Source: Ruminococcaceae bacterium UBA4306 (GTDB lineage: Bacteria > Bacillota > Clostridia > Oscillospirales > Acutalibacteraceae). From it: a DNA stretch of 8,036 nucleotides. Below are positions 1 through 6,111 of this stretch, piece by piece. A model generated the notes under the pieces. That model had not been told where the DNA came from and did not search any database. It was given only the letters and a program-made list of their open reading frames with translations. A program made the position numbers and the translations under genes. Location of the stretch: assembly GCA_002394725.1 (NCBI GenBank), contig DGUQ01000199.1:1-8036 (forward strand). Reading direction: 5' to 3'. Numbering within the stretch: the stretch's first letter is position 1; each line of letters begins with the position of its first letter.

Positions 1-848
1 AAGCGCTCCTGCAGTCTGCGCTTGCATTCGCCCTTACCGGACATATCTTCTTTAGTATAGTTGCAGTAGATCTGATAGTCGGTAGCAGGATCATAGCTCG
101 CCTGATCGATACCGTTGAGGATACCGCAGAGCTTGTAGTGATTCGCGTTCAGCGCATGGTGCAGACCGTAGCTGTACCACGGGTCCTTGATCTCCAGCGC
201 GTAGGTGGGGGAGACGGTGTTGACGCGGGTGGAGCAGAAGATCGCGCCCTTCATCATATTCAGCTTGCCGTCCATCTCCAGGATCTTGGTCTCTGTGGGC
301 GGAATACCGACGCACTCGGTGTTGACCTCCCAGCCGTACTTGCCCTGATACTGGATGTTGTGGATGGTAAAGAGGGATTTGATGTTGTAGTACCACGGAT
401 TCTTGCTGTAGAAGAGATAGTAGTAAACGGGTACCAGCGCTGTCTGCCAGTCGTTGGTGTGGATAAGATCGGGATGGAAGTCGATGTAGGGGAGCATCTC
501 GAGGATGGCACGGGAGAAGAACGCGAATCTCTCGGCGTCATCATAGAAGCCGTACAGCTTATCTCTCTTGAAGTAATATTCGTTGTCGATGAAGTAGTAG
601 GTGCAATCATTCCAGCGTGCCCAGAACAGACCGCAGTACTGATGTCTCCATGCGACCGGAACAGTGAAGTTGGTGATAAAGTTCATCTGACATTTGAGCT
701 CATAGGGGATGGTGCCGTACAGCGGCATAACGATACGGCAGTCATGACCCTTGCGGCACACGGTATGGGGCAGAGAACCTGCTACGTCAGCAAGACCACC
801 GCTGCCTGCAAACGGATTCGCTTCGCTCGCGCAATAAAGAATTTTCAT
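1..848 (-). CDS. glgA: Glycogen synthase (ADP-glucose type, GT5), 3' part outside window
   Basis: Transfers glucose from ADP-glucose to the non-reducing end of alpha-1,4-glucan, the chain-elongating step of cytosolic glycogen synthesis. The 282 codons present are open to the left edge and cover the N-terminal GT5 starch-synthase domain. Visible motifs are ASEANPF near residues 7-13, GGLADVAGSLP (17-27), HTNDWQTAL (130-138), TIHNIQYQGKY (161-171) and ILNGID (243-248). The start is ATG at 848, with GGAGGT ending 6 nt upstream (GGAGGTAACTATATG). The C-terminal Rossmann domain with the donor-site residues is not in the window; family members are about 475-500 residues. It follows glgD after 79 nt holding a strong hairpin, so it is probably the last or a late gene of the operon. 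One oddity is that the usual KTGGL at residues 15-19 reads GSGGL, losing the lysine known in E. coli GlgA to contact ADP-glucose. The family call is secure. Confidence 0.96.
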   Translation of the reverse strand, partial: MKILYCASEANPFAGSGGLADVAGSLPHTVCRKGHDCRIVMPLYGTIPYELKCQMNFITNFTVPVAWRHQYCGLFWARWNDCTYYFIDNEYYFKRDKLYGFYDDAERFAFFSRAILEMLPYIDFHPDLIHTNDWQTALVPVYYYLFYSKNPWYYNIKSLFTIHNIQYQGKYGWEVNTECVGIPPTETKILEMDGKLNMMKGAIFCSTRVNTVSPTYALEIKDPWYSYGLHHALNANHYKLCGILNGIDQASYDPATDYQIYCNYTKEDMSGKGECKRRLQER

Positions 849-887
849 ATAGTTACCTCCTGAAAGTATAGGTTATAAGAATAAATG

Positions 888-944
888 AGCGTTCCATAGC
901 CTTCCCCTCAAGGGGAAGGCTTTTGTGTTATACGATGGAACGCT
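888..944. repeat. Nested inverted repeat between glgD and glgA
   Basis: The inner palindrome at 898-921 has a perfect 10-bp stem (AGCCTTCCCC / GGGGAAGGCT) with a TCAA loop. A second, outer perfect 10-bp inverted repeat flanks it: AGCGTTCCAT at 888-897 and ATGGAACGCT at 935-944. The right outer arm is the last codons of glgD (Lys-Arg-Ser-Ile), and the glgD stop codon lies in the 13-nt asymmetric bulge. On the operon (minus) strand no U-tract follows, so it does not look like an intrinsic terminator for glgD-glgA. On the plus strand TTTTGTGTT follows, which could terminate antisense transcription weakly. A role in mRNA stability, processing or glgD-glgA coupling is inferred. Confidence 0.8.
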
Positions 945-2040
945 TGGCGATATACATCGGATAGTTCACGGTGCCCTGCAGCTTGGAGCCGCGGCTGACG
1001 TTGACGTCTTTATCGACGACCAGATTGATCAGCTGGGCTTTGTCGCCGATGATGCAGTCCTGCATGACGATACAGTTCTTGATGACAGCGTCATGACCGA
1101 TATATACGCCCTTGGAGATGATGGAGTTCTCAACGATACCGTTGATGACACAGCCCTGCGCGATCAGTGAATCCTTCACGTTGCAGTTTAAGCCGTAGCG
1201 TGAGGGAGCGTCGTCGCGTACCTTTGTGTAGATCGGTTTCTTGTAGTCAAAGAGCTTGTAGCGCGTGTCACGATCCATGATCTTCATGTTCGCGTCATAG
1301 TATTCCTTGACGGAGCCGATAATCTCGCAGTAGCCTTCCAGCTCATACGCGTAAACCCTGTGGCGGTCGAGGGACTTTTGCAGGACGTCACGAACAAAGC
1401 TGTATTTGGATTCGCTCATCGCCTGACGAACCAGCGCCATGAGAACGGTTTTCTTCATCAGCATGATGCCGATGTCGAGGTTGCACACGCTGTCGTCGAT
1501 GGGGGACGCCATGATCTTGGTGACCTTGCCGCTGTCGTCTACATCGAGGATGCAGCGGAAGTCATCGGTGATCTCCTTGACGACACGCTTGGTGTAGACA
1601 AAGGTGATGTCGGCGTGATTCTTCTCGGCAAAGCGGAGAACCTTGCTGTAATCCATGTTGTGCACGCAGTCGGAGGGGGAGATCAGGATGTAATCCTCAT
1701 CGCCGTGCTCGATGTAGCCGTGCAGGTTGAAGATGGTCTCGACTAAGGACGCAAAGCTGTGCTCACCGTAGGGGGGCAGAATGCTCAGACCGCTTCTGCG
1801 GCGCGCGAGATCCCACGCCGAACCCGAGCCGACATGATCCATCAGGGACATAAAGTTGGATTTTGCGACGATACCGACATTGTTGATGCCGGAGTTGCTC
1901 ATATTGGAGAGCGGAAAGTCGATCAGACGATACTTGCCGCCGAAAGGAACGGAGCCGGTGGTGCGGTAAGCGGTCAACTCGGGCAGGTTCTTTTCATTTG
2001 TATTCGCGAAAATCAGACCTAATACTCTGTTGTTAGCCAT
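928..2040 (-). CDS. glgD: GlgD, degenerate subunit of ADP-glucose pyrophosphorylase
   Basis: This is a paralogue of GlgC, 370 residues, with a nucleotidyltransferase fold (about 1-260) and a C-terminal left-handed beta-helix of hexapeptide repeats (about 285-360). PFGGKYRLIDFPLSN (32-46) matches GlgC closely. Catalytic motifs are lost: the GGQGSRL phosphate loop is replaced by FANTNEKNL (11-19), SGDH by PSDC (122-125), the EKP lysine motif by ASP (178-180), and KDVG by EIIG (239-242). In characterised Firmicutes GlgD works as a partner that modulates GlgC in a mixed oligomer, and the same is inferred here. The start is ATG at 2040. Its ribosome binding site GGAGGTG lies inside the last codons of glgC (Met-Glu-Val-stop), leaving 2 nt between the genes, so translation is probably coupled and subunit amounts matched. 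Confidence 0.95.
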   Translation of the reverse strand: MANNRVLGLIFANTNEKNLPELTAYRTTGSVPFGGKYRLIDFPLSNMSNSGINNVGIVAKSNFMSLMDHVGSGSAWDLARRRSGLSILPPYGEHSFASLVETIFNLHGYIEHGDEDYILISPSDCVHNMDYSKVLRFAEKNHADITFVYTKRVVKEITDDFRCILDVDDSGKVTKIMASPIDDSVCNLDIGIMLMKKTVLMALVRQAMSESKYSFVRDVLQKSLDRHRVYAYELEGYCEIIGSVKEYYDANMKIMDRDTRYKLFDYKKPIYTKVRDDAPSRYGLNCNVKDSLIAQGCVINGIVENSIISKGVYIGHDAVIKNCIVMQDCIIGDKAQLINLVVDKDVNVSRGSKLQGTVNYPMYIAKRSIV

Positions 2041-2042
2041 AC

Positions 2043-3239
2043 TTACACCTCCATATCCTGATCGATCATTGCTTTGCAGGGAACGGTCACGCCCTCGCCG
2101 ATCTTCAGACCGTCGCCGATGACGGTGATGCCCCAGTCGTCGCGGTTCTCCATCTCTGTGGGAGCCGCGCCGATCTTAGCGTTCCTGCCGATGGTGGTAT
2201 TCTCGGCGATAATGGAGAATTCCACGTGAGCGCCGTCCTCGATGACAACGCCGGGGAAGAGGATCGAGGAGTTGATCACCGCGTCCTTGCCGATGATAAC
2301 GCCGGGGAAGATGATGGAGAATTCCAGCTTGCCGTCGATATTACAGCCGTCGGAGACCATGGAATTCTGGATCTCGCCGGTCTCTCCGATATGGTGCGGC
2401 GGCATCATCGGATTGCGCGAATAGATGTTCTTTAAATCAAGCTGAACCTTGGGATCGAGCAGATCCATGTTCGCTTCCCAAAGGCTGTCGATGGTGCCGA
2501 CGTCCTTCCAGTAGCCTTCAAACGGATAGGCGACCATCTTTTCGCCGGAGTTCAGCATCAGCGGCAGAACGTCCTTGCCGAAATCGTTGTGCGAATCGGG
2601 GTTCTGTGCGTCTTTGATCAGATACTCTCTGACGGTCTTCCAGGTAAAGACGTAGATGCCCATCGAGGCGTTGGTGCTCTTCGGATGTTCGGGCTTCTCT
2701 TCAAATTCATAGATCGAGTTGTCCTCATTGGTGTTGAGAATACCGAAGCGCGACGCCTCTTCCATCGGCACATCCATCGCGGCGATGGTGCAGGCGGCGT
2801 TGTGCTCCTTATGGAAATCGATCATGGCGGCGTAATCCATCTTGTAGATATGGTCGCCGGAGAGGACAACGATGTAATCGGGATCATAGCGGTCGACGAA
2901 ACCGATATTCTGATAGATCGCGTTGGCGGTACCGGAATACCAGTCGGAGCCCTCCTTGGACTCATAGGGCTGTAAGCAGGTGACGCCGGAGTGGATGCCG
3001 TCCAGATCCCACGGCTGACCGTTACCGACATATTCGTTGAGTTCGAGCGGCTGATACTGGGTCAGAACGCCTACCGCCTCGATACCGGAGTTGATACAGT
3101 TCGACAGGGGAAAGTCGATGATTCTGTATTTGCCTCCGAAGGGAACGGCGGGCTTGGCGATCTTCTTGGTCAGAACGCCGAGGCGAGAGCCTTGGCCGCC
3201 TGCCAGCAGCATAGCCACAACTTCTTTTTTAGGTATCAT
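2043..3239 (-). CDS. glgC: Glucose-1-phosphate adenylyltransferase, catalytic subunit
   Basis: Makes ADP-glucose and pyrophosphate from ATP and glucose-1-phosphate, the committed step of bacterial glycogen synthesis. It has 398 residues, a normal length. Seen in order are the ATP loop [11 protein letters not shown] (11-21), [15 protein letters not shown] (33-47), [12 protein letters not shown] (100-111), [10 protein letters not shown] (127-136, with the metal/catalytic Asp), FEEKP (179-183, substrate Lys), GYWKDVGT (242-249, second Asp), then hexapeptide beta-helix repeats from about 290 to the end. All catalytic residues missing from the neighbouring GlgD are present here. The start chosen is ATG at 3239, because GGAGG sits 7 nt upstream (GGAGGAAACACATG) and the protein then begins directly before the first beta-strand. 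A longer reading beginning at 3290 would put its start inside a hairpin and lacks a good ribosome binding site. It is downstream of glgB by 86 nt. Confidence 0.97.
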   Translation of the reverse strand: MIPKKEVVAMLLAGGQGSRLGVLTKKIAKPAVPFGGKYRIIDFPLSNCINSGIEAVGVLTQYQPLELNEYVGNGQPWDLDGIHSGVTCLQPYESKEGSDWYSGTANAIYQNIGFVDRYDPDYIVVLSGDHIYKMDYAAMIDFHKEHNAACTIAAMDVPMEEASRFGILNTNEDNSIYEFEEKPEHPKSTNASMGIYVFTWKTVREYLIKDAQNPDSHNDFGKDVLPLMLNSGEKMVAYPFEGYWKDVGTIDSLWEANMDLLDPKVQLDLKNIYSRNPMMPPHHIGETGEIQNSMVSDGCNIDGKLEFSIIFPGVIIGKDAVINSSILFPGVVIEDGAHVEFSIIAENTTIGRNAKIGAAPTEMENRDDWGITVIGDGLKIGEGVTVPCKAMIDQDMEV

Positions 3240-3264
3240 GTGTTTCCTCCAAATATTCAGTGCA

Positions 3265-3288
3265 GAGCCCCGAATAAGCTCGGGGCTC
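3265..3288 (-). other. Intercistronic hairpin between glgB and glgC
   Basis: There is a perfect 9-bp inverted repeat (GAGCCCCGA / TCGGGGCTC) with a 6-nt loop. On the operon strand it is followed by CTGCACTGAATATTTGGAGG and no U-tract, ending about 14 nt before the glgC Shine-Dalgarno. It is therefore unlikely to be a full terminator. A processing or stabilising stem that sets glgB and glgC amounts apart is an inference. Confidence 0.65.
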
Positions 3289-3325
3289 ATTGAATGATAT
3301 CATAAGACAGATGAATAATCAGGGA

Positions 3326-5428
3326 TTATTTGTCTGCTTTTTTCTTAGCGGCAGTCTTTTTCGCGGCAGGCTTCTTAGCGGCTGTTTTCTTAGCCGCGGG
3401 CTTTTTTTCTTCTGCCTTCTTTGCATCTGCTGCTTTTGCCGCCTTCTTCGCGGCACGGGTAGCGGCAGCCTTCTTGGCGGCTTCCTTGCGCTTTGCGGCT
3501 TTTTCCTCCGCCTTGATTTCCTTGGGGCTCTTTTCCTTCTTGACACACTTGAGGTACAGCGCGCTCATCGGGGGCAGGTTGATGTGGATGGACTGGTCAA
3601 AGCCGTGCATCTCTTCGTCAACGGTGTGGATATCGGTGCCGTTGGTCTTGCCGGTGCCGCCGTACTGCTCGTCGTCGGAATTGAATACCTCGGCATATAC
3701 GCCGTAGTCCGGAACGCCGATGCCGTAGTTCTCGCGGTACATGGGCTGGAAGTTGCACACGACGATGATGTTGTTGCCTTCCTTGTCGATACGGCGGAAC
3801 GCGATAACGCTCTGCTGATAGTCGTCGTGATGGATCCAGTTGAAGCCCTCCCAGGTGAAGTCGACCTGATACATGCAGGGGTTCGCCTTGTAGAACTCGT
3901 TGAGCGCGCGGAAGAAGTCGTTGAGCTTCTTATGCTTCTCAAAGCCTAAGAGACCCCACTGCAGCTCCTCGGTGCTGTTCCACTCGTCGAACTGACCGAT
4001 CTCAGCACCCATGAAGGTGAGCTTCTTGCCCGGGTGAGCCATCATGTAGGACATGAATACGCGCACACCGGCGAACTTCATATCATAGTCACCGGGCATT
4101 TTATTGATCAAAGAGCCCTTGCCGTATACGACCTCATCATGCGAGATCGGCAGCAGGAAGTTCTCGGAGAAAGCATAGAGGAAGGAGAAGGTGATGGAGT
4201 TATGATGATAGGGTCTCCACAGCGGATCGAGGGACATATAGGAGAGCATGTCGTTCATCCATCCCATGTTCCACTTGTAGTCGAAGCCTAAGCCTCCGTC
4301 GGATACGGGACGGGATACCATCGGCCAGGAGGTGGATTCCTCAGCAATCATCATAACGGTCGGATGATGCAGGTGAACAGCGGTGTTCAGTCTCTGGATG
4401 AACTCGACCGCCTCGAGGTGTTCGTGGCCGCCGTACTTGTTGGCTACCCACTCGCCGTCACGGCGGTTGTAGTCGAGGTACAGCATGGAGGCTACCGCGT
4501 CAACACGGATGCCGTCGACATGATACTTGTCCAGCCAGAACATCGCGGAGGACACGAGGAAGGAGATGACCTCGTAACGCGCGTAGTCGAATACGTAGGT
4601 GCCCCATTCCTTGTGCTCGCCCTTACGGCTGTCTTCATACTCATAGCAGTGGATGCCGTCGAAGCGTCCCAGACCGTGAGCGTCCTTGGGGAAGTGCGCA
4701 GGTACCCAGTCGAGGATAACGCCGATGCCTTCCTGATGGCACTGGTCGATGAAGTGCATGAACATGTCGGGAGAGCCGTAACGGGAGGTGGGGGCAAAGT
4801 AACCGGTCACCTGATAGCCCCATGAGCCGTCAAACGGATACTCGGTCATGGGCATGAACTCGATGTGGGTGTAGCCCATCTGCTTGACATAGGGGATCAG
4901 TTCTTCGGCGAGCTTGTTGTAATCAAAAGTGTTGCCGTCGGCATACTTGCGCCATGAGCCTGCGTGAACCTCGTAGATGTTGAGGGGGTTCTCAAAGTGG
5001 TTGTGCTCCATCTTATACTTATACCAAGCCTCGTCGTTCCACTGATACTTGTTATAATCATAGATGATGGAAGCGTTGTCGGGACGGGTCTGGGTATGGA
5101 ACGCGAAGGGATCGGACTTGAGGATCTTCTCAAACCAAGGGGTCTCTACGCAATACTTATAGATCGCGGTCTCGCCGAGGTTCGGGATCCAAACTTCCCA
5201 AACGCCGCCTTCGGAAATCTTGTGCATGTGGTTTGCCATTTGATCCCATCCGTTAAAGTCGCCGACTACGGATACGGTCAGAGCGTTGGGAGCCCATACG
5301 CGGAACATGGTTCCCTGTACGCCGTCCATCCAAAAATCATGGGCGCCGAGGAAATCATAAATGCGTACCGCATCACCGCCGTGGAACAAATCAAGAGGGA
5401 ATCTTTCGTCGTTTAAAACATAATTCAT
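3326..5428 (-). CDS. glgB: 1,4-alpha-glucan branching enzyme with Lys/Ala-rich C-terminal tail
   Basis: Cuts alpha-1,4 chains and rejoins them by alpha-1,6 bonds, making glycogen branches. Of 700 residues, about 1-35 are a short leader, about 38-110 a CBM48 domain (FRVWAPNA, VVGDFNGWD), about 150-510 the GH13 barrel, and about 530-628 the all-beta C-terminal domain. The four GH13 regions are intact: DWVPAHF (240-246), DGIRVDAVASM (305-315, nucleophile Asp310), AEEST (362-366, acid/base Glu363 by alignment with known branching enzymes) and SHDEVV (429-434, Asp431). Beyond the enzyme core, residues 629-700 are a tail of roughly 27 Lys and 25 Ala, ending in four AAKKX pentamers (678-697). The start is ATG at 5428 with AAGGAG 9 nt upstream. 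It is the first gene of the glg operon, behind a clear promoter. Function of the core is certain; that of the tail is unknown. Confidence 0.97.
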   Translation of the reverse strand: MNYVLNDERFPLDLFHGGDAVRIYDFLGAHDFWMDGVQGTMFRVWAPNALTVSVVGDFNGWDQMANHMHKISEGGVWEVWIPNLGETAIYKYCVETPWFEKILKSDPFAFHTQTRPDNASIIYDYNKYQWNDEAWYKYKMEHNHFENPLNIYEVHAGSWRKYADGNTFDYNKLAEELIPYVKQMGYTHIEFMPMTEYPFDGSWGYQVTGYFAPTSRYGSPDMFMHFIDQCHQEGIGVILDWVPAHFPKDAHGLGRFDGIHCYEYEDSRKGEHKEWGTYVFDYARYEVISFLVSSAMFWLDKYHVDGIRVDAVASMLYLDYNRRDGEWVANKYGGHEHLEAVEFIQRLNTAVHLHHPTVMMIAEESTSWPMVSRPVSDGGLGFDYKWNMGWMNDMLSYMSLDPLWRPYHHNSITFSFLYAFSENFLLPISHDEVVYGKGSLINKMPGDYDMKFAGVRVFMSYMMAHPGKKLTFMGAEIGQFDEWNSTEELQWGLLGFEKHKKLNDFFRALNEFYKANPCMYQVDFTWEGFNWIHHDDYQQSVIAFRRIDKEGNNIIVVCNFQPMYRENYGIGVPDYGVYAEVFNSDDEQYGGTGKTNGTDIHTVDEEMHGFDQSIHINLPPMSALYLKCVKKEKSPKEIKAEEKAAKRKEAAKKAAATRAAKKAAKAADAKKAEEKKPAAKKTAAKKPAAKKTAAKKKADK
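3338..3397 (-). repeat. Four 15-nt units encoding AAKK(T/P/K) in the GlgB tail
   Basis: The units read AAKKT, AAKKP, AAKKT and AAKKK at residues 678-697. Alanine and lysine codons differ between units (for example GCGGCT, GCCGCT, GCCGCG), so the repeat is conserved as protein more than as DNA. This argues for selection on the basic tail and against very recent slippage. Confidence 0.85.
3378..3407 (-). promoter_or_regulatory. Possible -1 frameshift signal in the glgB tail
   Basis: In the glgB reading frame, Glu674-Lys675-Lys676 is encoded as GAA AAA AAG, giving an in-frame A-AAA-AAG heptamer (3401-3407), the slippery sequence of E. coli dnaX. Four nucleotides downstream is a 5-bp GC stem (GCGGC at 3393-3397 with GCCGC at 3378-3382). 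A -1 slip would read Ala-Arg-Gly and then stop at TAA (3390-3392), ending the protein at about 679 residues without the pentamers. Lys-rich tails produce such A-runs by chance, so this is only a candidate. Confidence 0.25.
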
Positions 5429-5436
5429 AATCTGAC

Positions 5437-5442
5437 TCTCCT
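5437..5442 (-). promoter_or_regulatory. Ribosome binding site of glgB
   Basis: Reading the minus strand, AAGGAGAGTCAGATT precedes the ATG at 5428. The AAGGAG core ends 9 nt from the start codon and fixes the glgB start. Confidence 0.75.
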
Positions 5443-5476
5443 TATAAAAAGAATTAGTACATAAATATACAACTCT

Positions 5477-5505
5477 ATAATACCAGACCTTTTTGACAAT
5501 TTCAA
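5477..5505 (-). promoter_or_regulatory. Promoter of the glg operon
   Basis: On the minus strand there is TTGAAA (5505-5500), an exact 17-bp spacer and TATTAT (5482-5477), with TG one base before the -10 (TGG-TATTAT, extended -10). A start near 5470 would give a leader of about 42 nt before glgB. This is a good vegetative sigma-A type promoter by sequence. No obvious catabolite-repression operator was seen beside it. Confidence 0.75.
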
Positions 5506-5566
5506 GTAAAAACAGAAATTAAACTCCAAAGATTTAGTGCAGTTTTTATAAAAATTGACTATTCGG

Positions 5567-5582
5567 TTGTCATTATAGACAA
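5567..5582. promoter_or_regulatory. Palindrome TTGTC-ATTATA-GACAA, possible operator
   Basis: This 16-bp inverted repeat (5-bp arms, 6-bp centre) lies about 60 bp upstream of the glgB -35 box. Its centre reads TATAAT on the minus strand, but no good -35 lies at the right distance. On the plus strand a weak promoter-like pair, TTGACT (5555-5560) and GACAAT (5578-5583) 17 bp apart, overlaps it. It could be a repressor site or chance in AT-rich DNA. Confidence 0.3.
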
Positions 5583-5621
5583 TGAAATTAAAATTATTTA
5601 TCTAGGATGTACAAATACAAG

Positions 5622-5654
5622 GCGCTGTTTTGGGCACGATAAGGAAAACACCGC
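5622..5654. other. Imperfect hairpin in the glgB-rny intergenic region
   Basis: GCGCTGTTTT (5622-5631) pairs with AAAACACCGC (5645-5654) with one C-C mismatch and a 13-nt loop. No U-tract follows on either strand. Apart from this, a weak 31-codon frame and the listed promoter-like sites, the stretch 5583-5777 shows nothing recognisable. Confidence 0.35.
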
Positions 5655-5692
5655 TTGATGATTGATTGACGCTTTGAGGGAGGCGATCGGGG

Positions 5693-5788
5693 ATGATCGT
5701 ACACCGGTTCCGGAAAATCGACAGGTTTTTATTGGATCGGTCGGCGCGATTTATTTTTCTTATATCTCATTTTGCACTTGACATTTGA
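5693..5788 (+). CDS. Possible 31-residue small ORF of unknown function
   Basis: An ATG at 5693 is preceded by GGGAGG with 9 nt spacing and opens a 31-codon frame ending in TGA at 5786-5788. The predicted peptide starts MIVHRFRKIDRF and ends in a hydrophobic run (FIFLISHFALDI); it is basic, with five Arg. Only a weak upstream promoter-like pair (5555-5583) could express it, and its last codons overlap the -35 box of the rny-side promoter. I recognise no family. A frame this short with a fair ribosome binding site occurs by chance often, so this is a weak call. Confidence 0.15.
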   Translation: MIVHRFRKIDRFLLDRSARFIFLISHFALDI

Positions 5789-5806
5789 GTGGTGTTATAT
5801 TATTAT
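5778..5806 (+). promoter_or_regulatory. Consensus promoter upstream of rny
   Basis: TTGACA (5778-5783), a 17-bp spacer and TATTAT (5801-5806) make a near-consensus sigma-A promoter pointing toward rny. The predicted start is near 5813, exactly where a long stem-loop begins. If this drives rny, the leader is about 335 nt. Confidence 0.75.
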
Positions 5807-5812
5807 AAAACA

Positions 5813-5884
5813 CGGTATGATATTAGTATAAGTATAACTGGTATTATGCCTTGAACCCGTTTGTACGCGGTTCGTCCCTTTTTT
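5813..5884 (+). ncRNA. Candidate structured leader or small RNA upstream of rny
   Basis: Starting at the predicted transcription start, 5814-5827 can pair with 5837-5850 over 14 bp (four G-U pairs) around a 9-nt loop. A second hairpin follows at once: GAACC (5853-5857) with GGTTC (5869-5873), extended by two C-G pairs past a bulge. Then comes GTCCC and a run of six T (5879-5884). The order stem, stem, U-run resembles a short terminated RNA or an attenuator. The U-run is 5 nt away from the second stem, which is unfavourable for a strong terminator. It matches no RNA family that I recognise. Confidence 0.35.
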
Positions 5885-5890
5885 ATTAGA

Positions 5891-5903
5891 CTCTCTTAGA
5901 GAG
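5891..5903 (+). other. Small hairpin CTCTC-TTA-GAGAG in rny leader
   Basis: A perfect 5-bp stem with a TTA loop lies right after the U-run of the candidate leader RNA. A second hairpin of the same design (CTGTC-TTA-GACAG) lies at 6053-6065 in the same leader. Each is weak alone. Between them, 5904-6052 shows only an orphan TATAAT at 6014-6019 without a matching -35. Confidence 0.3.
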
Positions 5904-6111
5904 CCGTTATATATAGATATTTTACCCTATTACCATCATAGAATGAAGAGAGCCGAATTCCAATTGAGTTTGACTCCCTGCATCCTAACCGCGTTATGCT
6001 TTGATATATATTGTATAATATGAAAAGTGACATTTGCGGAACTCTTATTTATCTGTCTTAGACAGTGGTGATACAAAACTGAATATCTGAGTAACGGCAC
6101 CGTGAGTTGAG

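Noticed and set aside
138..863. Open frame of 241 codons on the plus strand opposite glgA
   Set aside because: The minus strand encodes a clear GlgA here; the plus-strand product has no recognisable motif and arises from codon bias of the real gene.
898..924. Intrinsic terminator between glgD and glgA
   Set aside because: The U-run is on the plus strand side only (TTTTGTG); on the operon strand the stem is followed by ATGGAACGCT, so full termination of the operon here is not supported.
3240..3290. Longer glgC start at 3290
   Set aside because: It would begin in the intergenic hairpin without a good ribosome binding site and add 17 residues that precede the conserved N-terminus; ATG 3239 has GGAGG at proper spacing.
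3290..3949. Open frame of 219 codons on the plus strand opposite the glgB end
   Set aside because: Its Leu/Phe/Cys-rich start is only the complement of the Lys/Ala codons of the GlgB tail. No ribosome binding site or family signature was seen.
5822..5880. tRNA-like look of the leader (GGTTCG near 5869 and a D-arm-like stretch)
   Set aside because: No 7-bp acceptor stem, T-stem or anticodon arm can be formed in tRNA order; the pairs found make two simple hairpins instead.
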